Assembly: GCF_022179345.1 (NCBI RefSeq)
Contig: NZ_BPQR01000042.1
Location: 62,001 to 126,000, forward strand
Direction of reading: 5' to 3'
Origin: Methylobacterium jeotgali
GTDB lineage: Bacteria; Pseudomonadota; Alphaproteobacteria; Rhizobiales; Beijerinckiaceae
DNA length: 64,000 nt
Position 1 is the first letter of the stretch. Every line of letters starts with the position of its first letter. The notes beneath the pieces were generated by a model that was not told the origin of the DNA, did not search any database, and saw nothing but the letters and a program-made list of their open reading frames with translations. A program made the position numbers and the translations under genes. This document shows, piece after piece, positions 40,319 to 48,729 of the stretch.

Positions 40319-41175
40319 GCGGCACCCTGAAGGGCAAGACCCTGTTCGTCACCGGCGCCTCGCGGGGCATCGGCCTCGCCATCGCGCTGCGCGCCGCCCG
40401 CGACGGGGCGAACATCGCCATCGCCGCCAAGACCGAGAGCCCTCACCCGAAGCTCGAGGGCACCATCCACACCGCCGCCGCCGAGATCGAGTCGGCCGGA
40501 GGCAAGGCACTCCCGCTCGTCGTCGACGTGCGCGACGAGGAGAGCGTGGCCGGCGCCATTGCGAAAACCGTCGAGACCTTCGGAGGTCTCGACATCGTCG
40601 TGAACAACGCCAGCGCCATCTCGCTCTCGCCGACGCCGCACACGGAGATGAAGCGCTTCGACCTGATGCACCAGATCAACACGCGCGGCACCTACATGGT
40701 CTCGAAATACGCGATCCCGCATCTCGCCAAGGCGGAGAACCCGCACGTCCTGATGCTGTCGCCGCCCCTCGACATGCAGGAGAAGTGGTTTGCCCCCCAC
40801 CTCGCCTACACCATGGCGAAGTTCGGGATGTCGCTCTGCGTGCTGGGTCTTGCGGGAGAGCTGCGCCGCCAGGGCATCGCCGTGAACGCGCTCTGGCCCC
40901 GCACCACCATCGCCACGGCCGCAGTCAACAACCTGCTCGGGGGCGAGGAGCTGATGAAGGCGAGCCGCACGCCCCAGATCATGGCGGACGCCGCCCACGC
41001 CCTCTTCCTGAAGCCGTCGCGGGAGGTCACGGGCCGCTTCCTCATCGACGACAGCTTCCTGTACGAGAACGGCGTCACGGACTTCTCACAATACCGCGTC
41101 ACACCCGGCGTCCCCCTTGCGCCGGACTTCTTCGTGCCGGATGCGAGCCTACCTCCACCGAACGCGCTCGCCTGA
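40315..41175 (+). CDS. Short-chain dehydrogenase/reductase (HSDL2-like)
   Basis: 286 residues. Nucleotide-binding FVTGASRGIGLAIALRAA, NNASAISLSPTPHTE, catalytic Ser in MLSPPLDM and YTMAK in APHLAYTMAKFGMSLCVLG are close to the HSDL2 group of SDRs, which in animals are peroxisomal/mitochondrial and linked to fatty-acid metabolism. ATG 40315 overlaps the upstream stop by 4 bp. Last gene of the acyl-CoA operon; corA starts 33 bp downstream on the same strand. Confidence 0.88.
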   Translation: MSGTLKGKTLFVTGASRGIGLAIALRAARDGANIAIAAKTESPHPKLEGTIHTAAAEIESAGGKALPLVVDVRDEESVAGAIAKTVETFGGLDIVVNNASAISLSPTPHTEMKRFDLMHQINTRGTYMVSKYAIPHLAKAENPHVLMLSPPLDMQEKWFAPHLAYTMAKFGMSLCVLGLAGELRRQGIAVNALWPRTTIATAAVNNLLGGEELMKASRTPQIMADAAHALFLKPSREVTGRFLIDDSFLYENGVTDFSQYRVTPGVPLAPDFFVPDASLPPPNALA

Positions 41176-41208
41176 GGCGGGCGCGCCCGTGACCCGGGTG
41201 TTCCCAGC

Positions 41209-42213
41209 GTGATCTTCATCCACCAGCCCCTCGCCGGCGCCGGCGCCCCGACGCTCGAGCGCCGCTCCCTCGAGCTGCAGGAAGCGATCCCCGAGGACAC
41301 CGTCTGGCTCGACATGATCCGCCCGACCCGCGAGGAGGACCTCAAGGTCGAGGCCTTCATGGGCATCCAGGTGCCGACCCGCGAGGAAATGAAGGACATC
41401 GAGCCCTCCGAACTCCTCTACGTGGAGGAGGGCGCCCGCTACATGACGGGCCGGGTGCTCTCGAAGGTGAGCGACTCCGAGGAGCCGGGGCTCGCCGGCA
41501 TCACCTTCATCCTGCGCGAAGCCAAGCTCGTGACCGTGCGCTACGAGGAGCCGCAGGCCTTCCGCATGTACGCCCTGCGCGCCGGCCGCGCGACGGGCAA
41601 CGGCCCGGCGACGACGATCTCGGGGGAGGCGATCCTCGCCGGGCTCATCGAGGCGGTGATCGACCGGGCCGCCGACGTGCTCCAACTCCAGGGCGAGCGC
41701 ATCGACCGGCTCTCCGGCAAGATCTTCGAGGCGCAGGCCGATCCGTCCGCCCGCAACACCGCCCTCCAGGACACGCTCCGCGCGCTCGGCCGCCACGGCG
41801 ACCTCATCTCCAAGCAGCGCGAGAGCCTCGTCTCCATGGAGCGCATCCTGCTCTCGCTCTCGGCCACCTACCGCACCAACAAGGCCCCCCGCGAGCTGCG
41901 CGAGGACGTGCGCTCGACGCTCCGCGACCTGCAATCTCTGGAGGAGCACGCGACCTTCCTCGCCACCAAGATCCAGTTCCTGCTCGACGCCACGCTCGGC
42001 CTCGTGAACCTCGAGCAGAACAACATCATCAAGCTGTTCTCGGTCATGGCGGTGGTGTTCATGCCGCCGACGCTCATCGCCTCGATCTACGGCATGAACT
42101 TCAAGGCGATGCCCGAGTTGGAATGGCCGCTGGGCTACCCGATGGCGGTCGCCATGATGGTGGTCGCGGCGATCCTTCCCTACGCGTTCTTCCGCTGGAA
42201 GCGCTGGTTGTAG
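41209..42213 (+). CDS. CorA-family magnesium transporter
   Basis: 334-residue inner-membrane channel. A long soluble N-terminal domain with the stalk helices (about 120-270) is followed by two membrane segments near the C-terminus; the first is followed by the pore signature YGMNF, then an acidic loop (KAMPELEWPLGYP) and the last helix with the basic tail RWKRWL. GTG 41209 is the only upstream start giving MIFIHQPLAGAG. Ion selectivity (Mg, Co, Zn) is not decided by the motif. Confidence 0.92.
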   Translation: MIFIHQPLAGAGAPTLERRSLELQEAIPEDTVWLDMIRPTREEDLKVEAFMGIQVPTREEMKDIEPSELLYVEEGARYMTGRVLSKVSDSEEPGLAGITFILREAKLVTVRYEEPQAFRMYALRAGRATGNGPATTISGEAILAGLIEAVIDRAADVLQLQGERIDRLSGKIFEAQADPSARNTALQDTLRALGRHGDLISKQRESLVSMERILLSLSATYRTNKAPRELREDVRSTLRDLQSLEEHATFLATKIQFLLDATLGLVNLEQNNIIKLFSVMAVVFMPPTLIASIYGMNFKAMPELEWPLGYPMAVAMMVVAAILPYAFFRWKRWL

Positions 42214-42322
42214 GACGCACCATGTGGCGCTTGGCACGATCGTATCGCGCGGAATAGAAGTGCCGAAAGGTCCCGCCGACGGCATCGCGCAGGCCGAGAT
42301 CGACGACGGGAGGCGAGGGGCC

Positions 42323-43822
42323 ATGACGCAGGCGGCGACCGATCGGGTGAGCATCGGCATCGCGGGACTCGACGACATCCTGTCGGGCGGCCTCACCCGC
42401 GACCGGCTCTACCTCCTCGAGGGCGCGCCCGGCACCGGCAAGACCACCATCGCCCTGCAATTCCTCCTCGCCGGCGCCGAGGCGGGGGAGACGAGCCTCT
42501 ACATCACCCTGTCCGAGACCGAGGGCGAGCTGCGCGAGAGCGCCGCCACCCATGGCTGGACGCTCGGCGGGGCGATCACGGTCTTCGAGGTGATCCCGCC
42601 CGAGAGCCTGCTCGACGCCGAGCAGCAGCAGAGCCTGCTCTACTCCTCCGATCTGGAGCTCGGCGAGACCACCCGGCAGGTGTTCGAGGCAGTCGAGAGG
42701 GTGCGCCCGAAGCGCATCGTCCTCGACAGCCTCTCGGAGATCCGGTTGCTCGCGGGCTCGTCGCTGCGCTACCGGCGCCAGATCCTGGCGCTCAAGCACT
42801 ACTTCGCCCGGCACGCCATCACCGTGCTGCTCCTCGACGACCTCACCGCCGACACGCTCGACAAGACGGTGCACAGCGTCGCCCACGGCGTCATCCGCCT
42901 CGAGGAGGCCGCGCCGGACTATGACGCGCAGCGGCGGCGCCTGCGGATCGTCAAGTACCGGGGCTCCGACTTCCGCGGCGGCAACCACGACTTCACGATC
43001 GCCGCCGGCGGCGTGAAGGTCTTCCCGCGGCTCGTCTCGCTGGAGCACAAGACCGGATTCCTGCGCGACAGGCTCGTGAGCGGCATCGACCAGCTCGACG
43101 CGCTGCTCGGCGGCGGCGTCGAGAAGGGATCGAGCGCCCTCATCCTCGGGCCGTCGGGCACCGGCAAGACGCTGTTCGCGATCCAGTACGTGCTCGCGGC
43201 CGTGGCGCGGGGCGAACGGGCGGCGATGTTCATCTTCGACGAGGAGCTCGGCCTCCTCCTCGAGCGCACTCGGCAGATGGGCTACGACCTCGGCGGCCTC
43301 GTCGAGCAGGGGCTCCTGACCATCGAGCAGATCGACGCCGCCGAGATGGCGCCGGGCGAGTTCGCCCACCGCGTCCGCGATCGGGTGGAGGAGCAGTCGG
43401 TCAAGACCGTGGTGATCGACAGCCTCAACGGCTACCAAGCGGCGATGCCCCACGAGCAGGCCCTCGTGCTGCACATGCACGAGCTGCTGCAGTTCCTGAA
43501 CCGGCAGGGCGTGACGACCTTCCTCACCATCGCCCAGCACGGGCTCGTCGGCGACATGAAGGCGCCCGTCGACGTAACCTACCTCGCCGACACGGTGATC
43601 CTGCTCCGCTACTTCGAGGCCCTCGGCCGGGTGCGGCGGGCGATCTCGGTGGTCAAGAAGCGCGCCGGCAGCCACGAGGACACGATCCGCGAGTACCGGA
43701 TCGGGAGCACGGGCCTCGCCATCGGCGAGCCTGTGCAGGGCTTCCAGGGCGTGCTGCGCGGGACGCCGACCTTCGTCGGCGGGGTCGGGGATCTGCCCCC
43801 GGTGGACGGCAACACGACGTGA
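42323..43822 (+). CDS. KaiC-like duplicated RecA-fold ATPase
   Basis: 499 residues with two KaiC domains. CI (about 1-235): Walker A EGAPGTGKTTIALQF, acidic ITLSETEGEL, Walker B RIVLDSLSEI. CII (about 245-480): Walker A GPSGTGKTLFAIQY, acidic IFDEELGLLLERT, Walker B TVVIDSLNGY. The cyanobacterial autophosphorylation pair Ser-Thr falls at Thr-Tyr in VDVTYLADTVILLRY. ATG 42323 follows GGGAGGCGAGG. Translationally coupled (4-bp overlap) to the HWE-kinase gene; no kaiA or kaiB is in the window. Probably a signalling ATPase; a clock role is not shown. Confidence 0.93.
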   Translation: MTQAATDRVSIGIAGLDDILSGGLTRDRLYLLEGAPGTGKTTIALQFLLAGAEAGETSLYITLSETEGELRESAATHGWTLGGAITVFEVIPPESLLDAEQQQSLLYSSDLELGETTRQVFEAVERVRPKRIVLDSLSEIRLLAGSSLRYRRQILALKHYFARHAITVLLLDDLTADTLDKTVHSVAHGVIRLEEAAPDYDAQRRRLRIVKYRGSDFRGGNHDFTIAAGGVKVFPRLVSLEHKTGFLRDRLVSGIDQLDALLGGGVEKGSSALILGPSGTGKTLFAIQYVLAAVARGERAAMFIFDEELGLLLERTRQMGYDLGGLVEQGLLTIEQIDAAEMAPGEFAHRVRDRVEEQSVKTVVIDSLNGYQAAMPHEQALVLHMHELLQFLNRQGVTTFLTIAQHGLVGDMKAPVDVTYLADTVILLRYFEALGRVRRAISVVKKRAGSHEDTIREYRIGSTGLAIGEPVQGFQGVLRGTPTFVGGVGDLPPVDGNTT

Positions 43823-44907
43823 TCCAGCCCCACAACCCGCTCTCCGAACGGATCCTCGTCCTGACGCCCTTCGGCCGGGACAGCGCCATCGCCGCGGAGC
43901 TGCTCGCCGAGGGCGGAACGCGGGCGCTACCCTGCACCGACATGCGCGACCTGCAGGCGCGGGTCGAGGAAGGGGCCGGTCTCGCTCTCGTGGCGGAGGA
44001 AGCGATCCTGCACGCCGACCTCGCCCCGGTCCGCCGCTGGCTGGAGGCGCAGCCGCCCTGGTCCGACTTCCCCTTCATCGTGCTGACCGGACGCGGCGGC
44101 GGCTCGGAGCGCAACCCCGGCGCGGCCCGGATCTCGGAGGTGCTCGGCAACGTCACCTTCCTCGAGCGGCCGTTCCACCCCACCACCCTGATCAGCCTGG
44201 TGCGCAGCGCGCTCCGCGGCCGGCGGCGCCAATACGAGGCGCGCGCCCGCCTCGAGGCCCTGCGGGAAGGCGAGGAGCGCCTGCGGGATTCGCTTCTGGC
44301 CGAGAAGCGGGCCGCCGCCCACCAGCGCCTGCTCATCGACGAGTTGAACCACCGCGTGAAGAACACGCTGGCCACCGTCCAATCCATCGCCATGCAGACC
44401 CTGCGCAACGCCCCCACGAACGCGCAGGCCTACGGTGCCCTCGAGACCCGTCTGCTCGCCCTGTCGCGCGCCCACGACGTGCTGACCCGCGAATCCTGGG
44501 AGGGCGCCGACCTCGCCGAGGTGGTCGGCCAGGCGATCGCCCCCTACGCCGGCCGCGACGGGGAGCGCTTCCACATCGAGGGGCCGCCTGTGCGCGTGCG
44601 CCCGAGCATGTCGCTCGCCATCGCCATGGCGATCCAGGAGCTCGCCACGAACGCCGTGAAGTATGGCGCGCTCTCGAACGCCGGCGGGGCCGTCACCATC
44701 GATTGGTCCGTCGTGAACGGGGCGGAAGCGCCCCGCCTCGCCTTCCGCTGGAGCGAGCGGGGCGGGCCGCCGGTCAAGCCCCCGGCCCGGCGCGGGTTCG
44801 GCTCGCGGCTCATCGAGCGCAGCCTCGCCCGCGACCTCGACGGCCTCGTCGACATCGACTTCGCGCCCGGCGGCGTCGTCTGCACCGTCGACGCCCCCCT
44901 GGACTGA
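43819..44907 (+). CDS. HWE-family sensor histidine kinase with pseudo-receiver domain
   Basis: 362 residues, soluble. The N-terminal 125 residues look like a receiver fold (SERILVLTPFGRDSAIAAELL ... TFLERPFHPTTLISLVRSAL), but the acidic pocket and phosphoacceptor Asp are missing (LALVAEEAIL where D is expected) and the conserved Lys is Arg, so it is a pseudo-receiver. A coil leads to the HWE H-box (DELNHRVKNTLATVQS, His178), N-box ATNAVKYGALS, and the W-x-E motif FRWSERGG. GTG 43819 overlaps the KaiC-like stop by 4 bp. Likely a partner of that ATPase. Confidence 0.92.
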   Translation: MIQPHNPLSERILVLTPFGRDSAIAAELLAEGGTRALPCTDMRDLQARVEEGAGLALVAEEAILHADLAPVRRWLEAQPPWSDFPFIVLTGRGGGSERNPGAARISEVLGNVTFLERPFHPTTLISLVRSALRGRRRQYEARARLEALREGEERLRDSLLAEKRAAAHQRLLIDELNHRVKNTLATVQSIAMQTLRNAPTNAQAYGALETRLLALSRAHDVLTRESWEGADLAEVVGQAIAPYAGRDGERFHIEGPPVRVRPSMSLAIAMAIQELATNAVKYGALSNAGGAVTIDWSVVNGAEAPRLAFRWSERGGPPVKPPARRGFGSRLIERSLARDLDGLVDIDFAPGGVVCTVDAPLD

Positions 44908-44920
44908 GAGGAGACCCGGC

Positions 44921-45655
44921 ATGTGCGGCCGCCTCTTCATGACGAGCCCGCCCGAGGCCTACCGGGCGCTTCTGGGCTACGGCGAGCGGCCGAACTTCCC
45001 CGCCCGCTACAACATCGCCCCGACCCAGCCGGTCGCGCTGGCGGTCAACGAGGGCGGGCGGCGCCGCTTCCGGCTGGCGCGCTGGGGCCTCTGGCCGGCC
45101 TGGTCGAAGGATCCGACGGGCCTGCCGCTGATGATCAACGCCCGCGCCGAGACCATGGCGGAGAAGCCCGCCTTCCGGGGGGCCTTCCGGCACCGGCGCT
45201 GCGTCTTCCTGTGCGACGGCTTCTACGAGTGGCGGCGGGAAGGGGAGGGGCGCAGGGCCCGGCGCAGCCCCTTCGCCGTCCGCCGGGCGGACGGGGCGCC
45301 GATGGTCCTGGCGGGGCTGTGGGAGACCTGGAGCTCGCCCGACGGCTCGGAGATCGACACCGCGGCCGTCGTCACCACGGACGCCAACGGCAGCATGGCG
45401 GCGATCCACGACCGGATGCCGGCGATCCTCTCGGTCGGGGCCGTCGCCGAGTGGCTCGATCCGATCGGCACCGGCCCGGCGGAAGCCGCCGCCCTCTGCC
45501 GTCCGTGCCCCGACGGGATCATCCGGATCGATCCGGTCGGACCGGCCGTCGGCGACGTGCGCCGGGATGACCCGTCGCTCCTGGAGCCGCAAGCGGGCAC
45601 GGACGCACCGCCCGCCGCCGAGCGGGGCGGCGAGGCGCAGGGCCGCCTGTTCTGA
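44921..45655 (+). CDS. SOS response-associated peptidase family protein (HMCES/YedK-like)
   Basis: 244 residues. Met1 is followed by catalytic Cys2 (MCGRLF), which forms a thiazolidine crosslink to abasic sites in single-stranded DNA. Other conserved positions: ARYNIAPTQPV (Asn), MINARAET, CDGFYEWRR (Glu) and AIHDRMPAIL (His). The ATG directly before Cys2 is therefore the only sensible start, after GAGAGGAGA. A low-complexity C-terminal tail of about 35 residues is extra. It lies 13 bp after the HWE kinase but probably acts separately. Confidence 0.95.
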   Translation: MCGRLFMTSPPEAYRALLGYGERPNFPARYNIAPTQPVALAVNEGGRRRFRLARWGLWPAWSKDPTGLPLMINARAETMAEKPAFRGAFRHRRCVFLCDGFYEWRREGEGRRARRSPFAVRRADGAPMVLAGLWETWSSPDGSEIDTAAVVTTDANGSMAAIHDRMPAILSVGAVAEWLDPIGTGPAEAAALCRPCPDGIIRIDPVGPAVGDVRRDDPSLLEPQAGTDAPPAAERGGEAQGRLF

Positions 45656-45661
45656 CCGTCC

Positions 45662-45991
45662 TCAGCAGCCCCGGCAGATGCTGCGGGTGATCCGGGTGAT
45701 GCGCGCGTTGTCGGCCTTCTCGCGGGCCTCCCGCTCGCGCTGGGCGGCCACGGTCGGGCCCTCGGCGCCGGTCGTCGGCGCGCCCGCGCCGGCCGGCGGC
45801 TTGGTGACGCCGGTGGAGACCGTGTTCGGCGCCGTGATGGTCGAGAGCGGTCCGCCGCCGGTGCCGGTCGTGTCGACCGGGCGGGCGGGCTCCTGGGCCA
45901 GGGTGGTGCCGCTCAACGCGAGGGTGAGGACGACGGCGAGCCGGGCGGGCGACAGGGCTGCGGGGATGGGCGAGGAGAGGGCGAGGGGCAT
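45662..45991 (-). CDS. Small exported protein of unknown function
   Basis: 109 residues: signal peptide (about 1-33, cleavage TLAQ-E), a Thr/Gly/Pro-rich middle and a charged C-terminal helix (AAQREREAREKADNARITR) ending in RSICRGC, with two cysteines four apart. ATG 45991 has a strong AGGAGG site; the longer frame to 46051 does not. No family is recognised. It converges on the YedK-like gene with 6 bp between stops. Confidence 0.68.
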   Translation of the reverse strand: MPLALSSPIPAALSPARLAVVLTLALSGTTLAQEPARPVDTTGTGGGPLSTITAPNTVSTGVTKPPAGAGAPTTGAEGPTVAAQREREAREKADNARITRITRSICRGC

Positions 45992-46047
45992 GGCGTTCCT
46001 CCTGTGCGAATCCAACGCCCGAGCTTGATCACGGTTCAGCGGAATCG

Positions 46048-47286
46048 TCACCGGCGGCGCGCTTTCGGGGGCCTCTCGAACACGCCGACCACCTCGACAT
46101 GCGGCGCGTGGCGGAACTGGTCCACGGGCGCGAGCCGCGTGAGCGCGTAGCCCCCCGCCAGCAGCATGCCCGCGTCGCGGGCGAAGGTGCCGGGGTCGCA
46201 GGAGACGGAGACGACCACGGGCACCTTCGAGAGGGCGAGCTGACGGGCCTGGGCCTCGGCGCCGGCGCGGGGCGGATCCATCACCACGGCGTCGAAGCGG
46301 TCGAGCTCGGCCGAGAGCAGGGGCCGGCGGAACAGGTCGCGGCGCTCGGTGGTGACGCGCCGCAGGCCGGCGGCCTCGCGCACCGCCCGGTCGAGGCCCG
46401 CGAGGGCGGCGGCGTCGCCTTCCACCGCATGGACCTCGCAGCGCCGCGCCAGTGCCAGGGAGAAGGGCCCGCAGCCGCTGAACAAGTCGGCGACGCGCTT
46501 CGGTTTCTTCGGCAGGGCGTCGAGGACGAGGGTGGCGAGCAGGCGCTCGGCCTCCGCCGTCGCCTGGAGAAAGCCGCCGGGCGGCGGCAGCAGCGCGCCG
46601 CCGGGGCTCGACACGCTCGGGCGGCGCCGCTCGACCACGACGTCGCCGTGCAGCGACAGCCGGGCGAGGTCGTGGCTCTCGGCGAGGCCGACGAGCTTGG
46701 CGCGGGTGCCGGCATCGACCGGTCCGTGCCCGCGCATGTCCACGTCGAGGCCGGCATCGGTGGCGGTGACGAGAGCGTCGAGGGGCTTCGTGCGCCCGTG
46801 CCCGAGAGGCGCGGCCAGCGCCCGCGCCAGGGCCGGCGCCCCGTGCAGTGCCGGCACCGTGATCGGGCAGTGCCCGATCGGCACGAGGCGATGGCTGCGG
46901 GCGGCCATCAGCCCGGCCTCGCCGTCACGGATGTGCAGGGTCAGGCGGCGGCGCCCGGGACCGTGGGCATCGATCGCCGCCTCCGGCGCCAGGCCGAGCC
47001 CGGCCTGCGCGGCGGCCTGGGCGACGAGGCCCGTCTTCCAGGCCCGGTAGGGCTCCGGAGCGAGGTGCTGGACGGAGCAGCCGCCGCAATCGCCGAAATG
47101 CGGGCAGAACGGCGCGATGCGCTCCGGCGAAGGCTCCTCGACGGCCACCAGCTCGCCGCGCGCCCCCTCGCGGCGGATCGCGACCCGCTCGCCGGGCAGG
47201 GCGTAGGCGACCGGCGTCCCGTCCTCGGCGAGGCCGTCGCCCCGGCTGCCGAGGCGGGCGATGCGCAGGCTCTCGGTCTCGCTCAT
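46048..47286 (-). CDS. Class I SAM-dependent RNA methyltransferase (RlmD/TrmA family)
   Basis: 412 residues: an N-terminal TRAM-like beta domain (about 1-55), an iron-sulfur cluster motif CPHFGDCGGCSVQHL (about 61-75), and a Rossmann methyltransferase domain with ADLFSGCGPFSLALA, AVVMDPPRAGAEAQA and the catalytic Cys in VSVSCDPGTFARD. It should methylate C5 of a uridine in 23S rRNA or tRNA; the target is not decided by motif. Its ATG overlaps the tlyA stop by 4 bp, so both are translated together, and both act on RNA. Confidence 0.93.
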   Translation of the reverse strand: MSETESLRIARLGSRGDGLAEDGTPVAYALPGERVAIRREGARGELVAVEEPSPERIAPFCPHFGDCGGCSVQHLAPEPYRAWKTGLVAQAAAQAGLGLAPEAAIDAHGPGRRRLTLHIRDGEAGLMAARSHRLVPIGHCPITVPALHGAPALARALAAPLGHGRTKPLDALVTATDAGLDVDMRGHGPVDAGTRAKLVGLAESHDLARLSLHGDVVVERRRPSVSSPGGALLPPPGGFLQATAEAERLLATLVLDALPKKPKRVADLFSGCGPFSLALARRCEVHAVEGDAAALAGLDRAVREAAGLRRVTTERRDLFRRPLLSAELDRFDAVVMDPPRAGAEAQARQLALSKVPVVVSVSCDPGTFARDAGMLLAGGYALTRLAPVDQFRHAPHVEVVGVFERPPKARRR

Positions 47287-48026
47287 CGGGCGCTCTCCCG
47301 GCGGGCACCGATCAGGAACTCGCGGTTGCCGTCCCCGCCCTCGACGGGGGAGGGGATTAGGCCGACGACGCCCATGCCGAGCCCTTCGAGGCAGGTCCGC
47401 ACCGCCTCGCAGACCTCGGCGTGGACGGCCTCGTCGCGCACGATGCCGCCCCGGCCGACGCGCCCCCGTCCGGCCTCGAACTGCGGCTTGATCAGCGCCG
47501 CGAGGGCGCCGCCCCCGGCGAGCCGCGCCACGATCGCCGGGAGCACGAGCCGCAGCGCAATGAAGCTGACATCGACGGTCGCGAGATCGACGGCGTGCGG
47601 CGGCGCCTCGGGGGGTAGGGCGCGGATGTCGGTGCCCTCCAGGCTCGTCACCCGCGGGTCGTCGGCGAGCGAGGCGTGGAGCTGCCCGCGCCCGACATCG
47701 ACGGCATGGACATGCGCGGCGCCCCGCGCGAGCAGCAACTCGGTGAAGCCGCCCGTCGAGGCGCCGACGTCGAGGCAGCGCCGGCCCGCCGGATCGAAGC
47801 CGAAGGCGTCGAGGGCGGCGGCGAGCTTCAGGGCGCCGCGGGAGACGTAGGGGTGGGCCGGGCGCGCCTCGATCCGCGCGGCCGGGTCGAGCCGGTCGGA
47901 GGCGCGGGCGACGGGCACGCCGTCCGCCCGGACGAGGCCGGCCGCGATCGCCGCCTGCGCGCGGGCGCGGCTGTCGAAATGTCCCTGCTCCACGAGCAGC
48001 CGATCCGCCCTCACGCGCTCCGCCAC
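47283..48026 (-). CDS. TlyA-family rRNA methyltransferase/putative haemolysin
   Basis: 247 residues: N-terminal S4 RNA-binding domain (VRADRLLVEQGHFDSRARAQ, about 5-60) and an FtsJ-like Rossmann domain with CLDVGASTGGFTELLLARG and HAVDVGRGQLHASLA. The family 2'-O-methylates 16S/23S rRNA in mycobacteria. GTG 48026 is used. The 4-bp overlap with the next RNA methyltransferase suggests a two-gene RNA-modification unit. Confidence 0.92.
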   Translation of the reverse strand: MAERVRADRLLVEQGHFDSRARAQAAIAAGLVRADGVPVARASDRLDPAARIEARPAHPYVSRGALKLAAALDAFGFDPAGRRCLDVGASTGGFTELLLARGAAHVHAVDVGRGQLHASLADDPRVTSLEGTDIRALPPEAPPHAVDLATVDVSFIALRLVLPAIVARLAGGGALAALIKPQFEAGRGRVGRGGIVRDEAVHAEVCEAVRTCLEGLGMGVVGLIPSPVEGGDGNREFLIGARRESAR

Positions 48027-48126
48027 GGCCTTCTTGTATCCACCACCCGTCGATCCACCGCCCCGCGCCCTGTCGAAGCGCCGGTCGCGGGCCTACCTAG
48101 GCCGTCGTGGAGAGGAGAGCCATCGC

Positions 48127-48678
48127 ATGACACGTCTCGCAACCCTTGTCGCCCTCGGAGCCGCCGGGGCGGTCCTCGCCGGCCCCGCGCTCGCCCAGCA
48201 GAAGGCGGAGACCCCGGCTCCCGCCGCGCCGCAGACGCTAGAGAGCCCGATCACCAACAACAAGGGCGACACGATCGGCAAGATCAGCATCCGGGACGGG
48301 GCGAACTCCCTCGTCATGCGCGTCGCCATCCAGGCCGGCGGCCTGACGCCCGGCTGGCACGGCATCCATTTCCACGCGGTCGGCGACTGCTCCGACACGG
48401 AGAAGTTCGAGAAGTCGAAGGCCCACGTGAATCACGACCAGAGCAAGCACGGGCTGCTCAACGCCGAAGGGCCCGACGAGGGCGACCTGCCCAACGTCTT
48501 CGCCAACGCGGACGGCTCGGTGAACGCGGAGGTCTCCTCCGAGACCTCGCTGACCGGGGAGGGCGGGCTCCGCGACGGGGACGGCTCGGCGCTGGTCATC
48601 CACGCCAACGAGGACGACCACAACACCCAGCCGATCGGCGGGGCCGGCGCGCGGGTCGCCTGCGCGGTCATCAAGTAG
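48127..48678 (+). CDS. sodC: Periplasmic superoxide dismutase-like protein (Cu/Zn type)
   Basis: 183 residues with a signal peptide (about 1-24, cleavage ALAQ). Copper ligands are in WHGIHFHAVGDCS, bridging His in AHVNHD, His in SKHGLLN, and His in ALVIHANEDDH; Cys in GDCSD and VACAVIK can form the family disulfide. The third zinc His is replaced: the usual GPHxGDLPN reads GPDEGDLPN, so zinc would be held by an altered set. It should still dismutate superoxide, but this is not certain. ATG 48127 follows GGAGAGAGCC; an 11-bp hairpin terminator follows. Confidence 0.9.
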   Translation: MTRLATLVALGAAGAVLAGPALAQQKAETPAPAAPQTLESPITNNKGDTIGKISIRDGANSLVMRVAIQAGGLTPGWHGIHFHAVGDCSDTEKFEKSKAHVNHDQSKHGLLNAEGPDEGDLPNVFANADGSVNAEVSSETSLTGEGGLRDGDGSALVIHANEDDHNTQPIGGAGARVACAVIK

Positions 48679-48695
48679 AATCTGGAAACGAAGGA

Positions 48696-48723
48696 GAGGG
48701 CGCCGCCTCGGTGCGGCGCCCTC
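48696..48723. terminator. Bidirectional hairpin terminator between sodC and the MFS gene
   Basis: GAGGGCGCCGC pairs perfectly with GCGGCGCCCTC (11 bp, 6-nt loop), 18 bp after the sodC stop and just beyond the convergent MFS stop. No T-run, but the perfect stem between two converging stop codons supports a shared terminator. Confidence 0.7.
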
Positions 48724-48729
48724 CGCGCG

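Noticed and set aside
42323..44907. A complete KaiABC circadian clock
   Set aside because: No kaiA or kaiB gene is present and the phosphosite pair is changed; only a KaiC-like signalling unit is supported.
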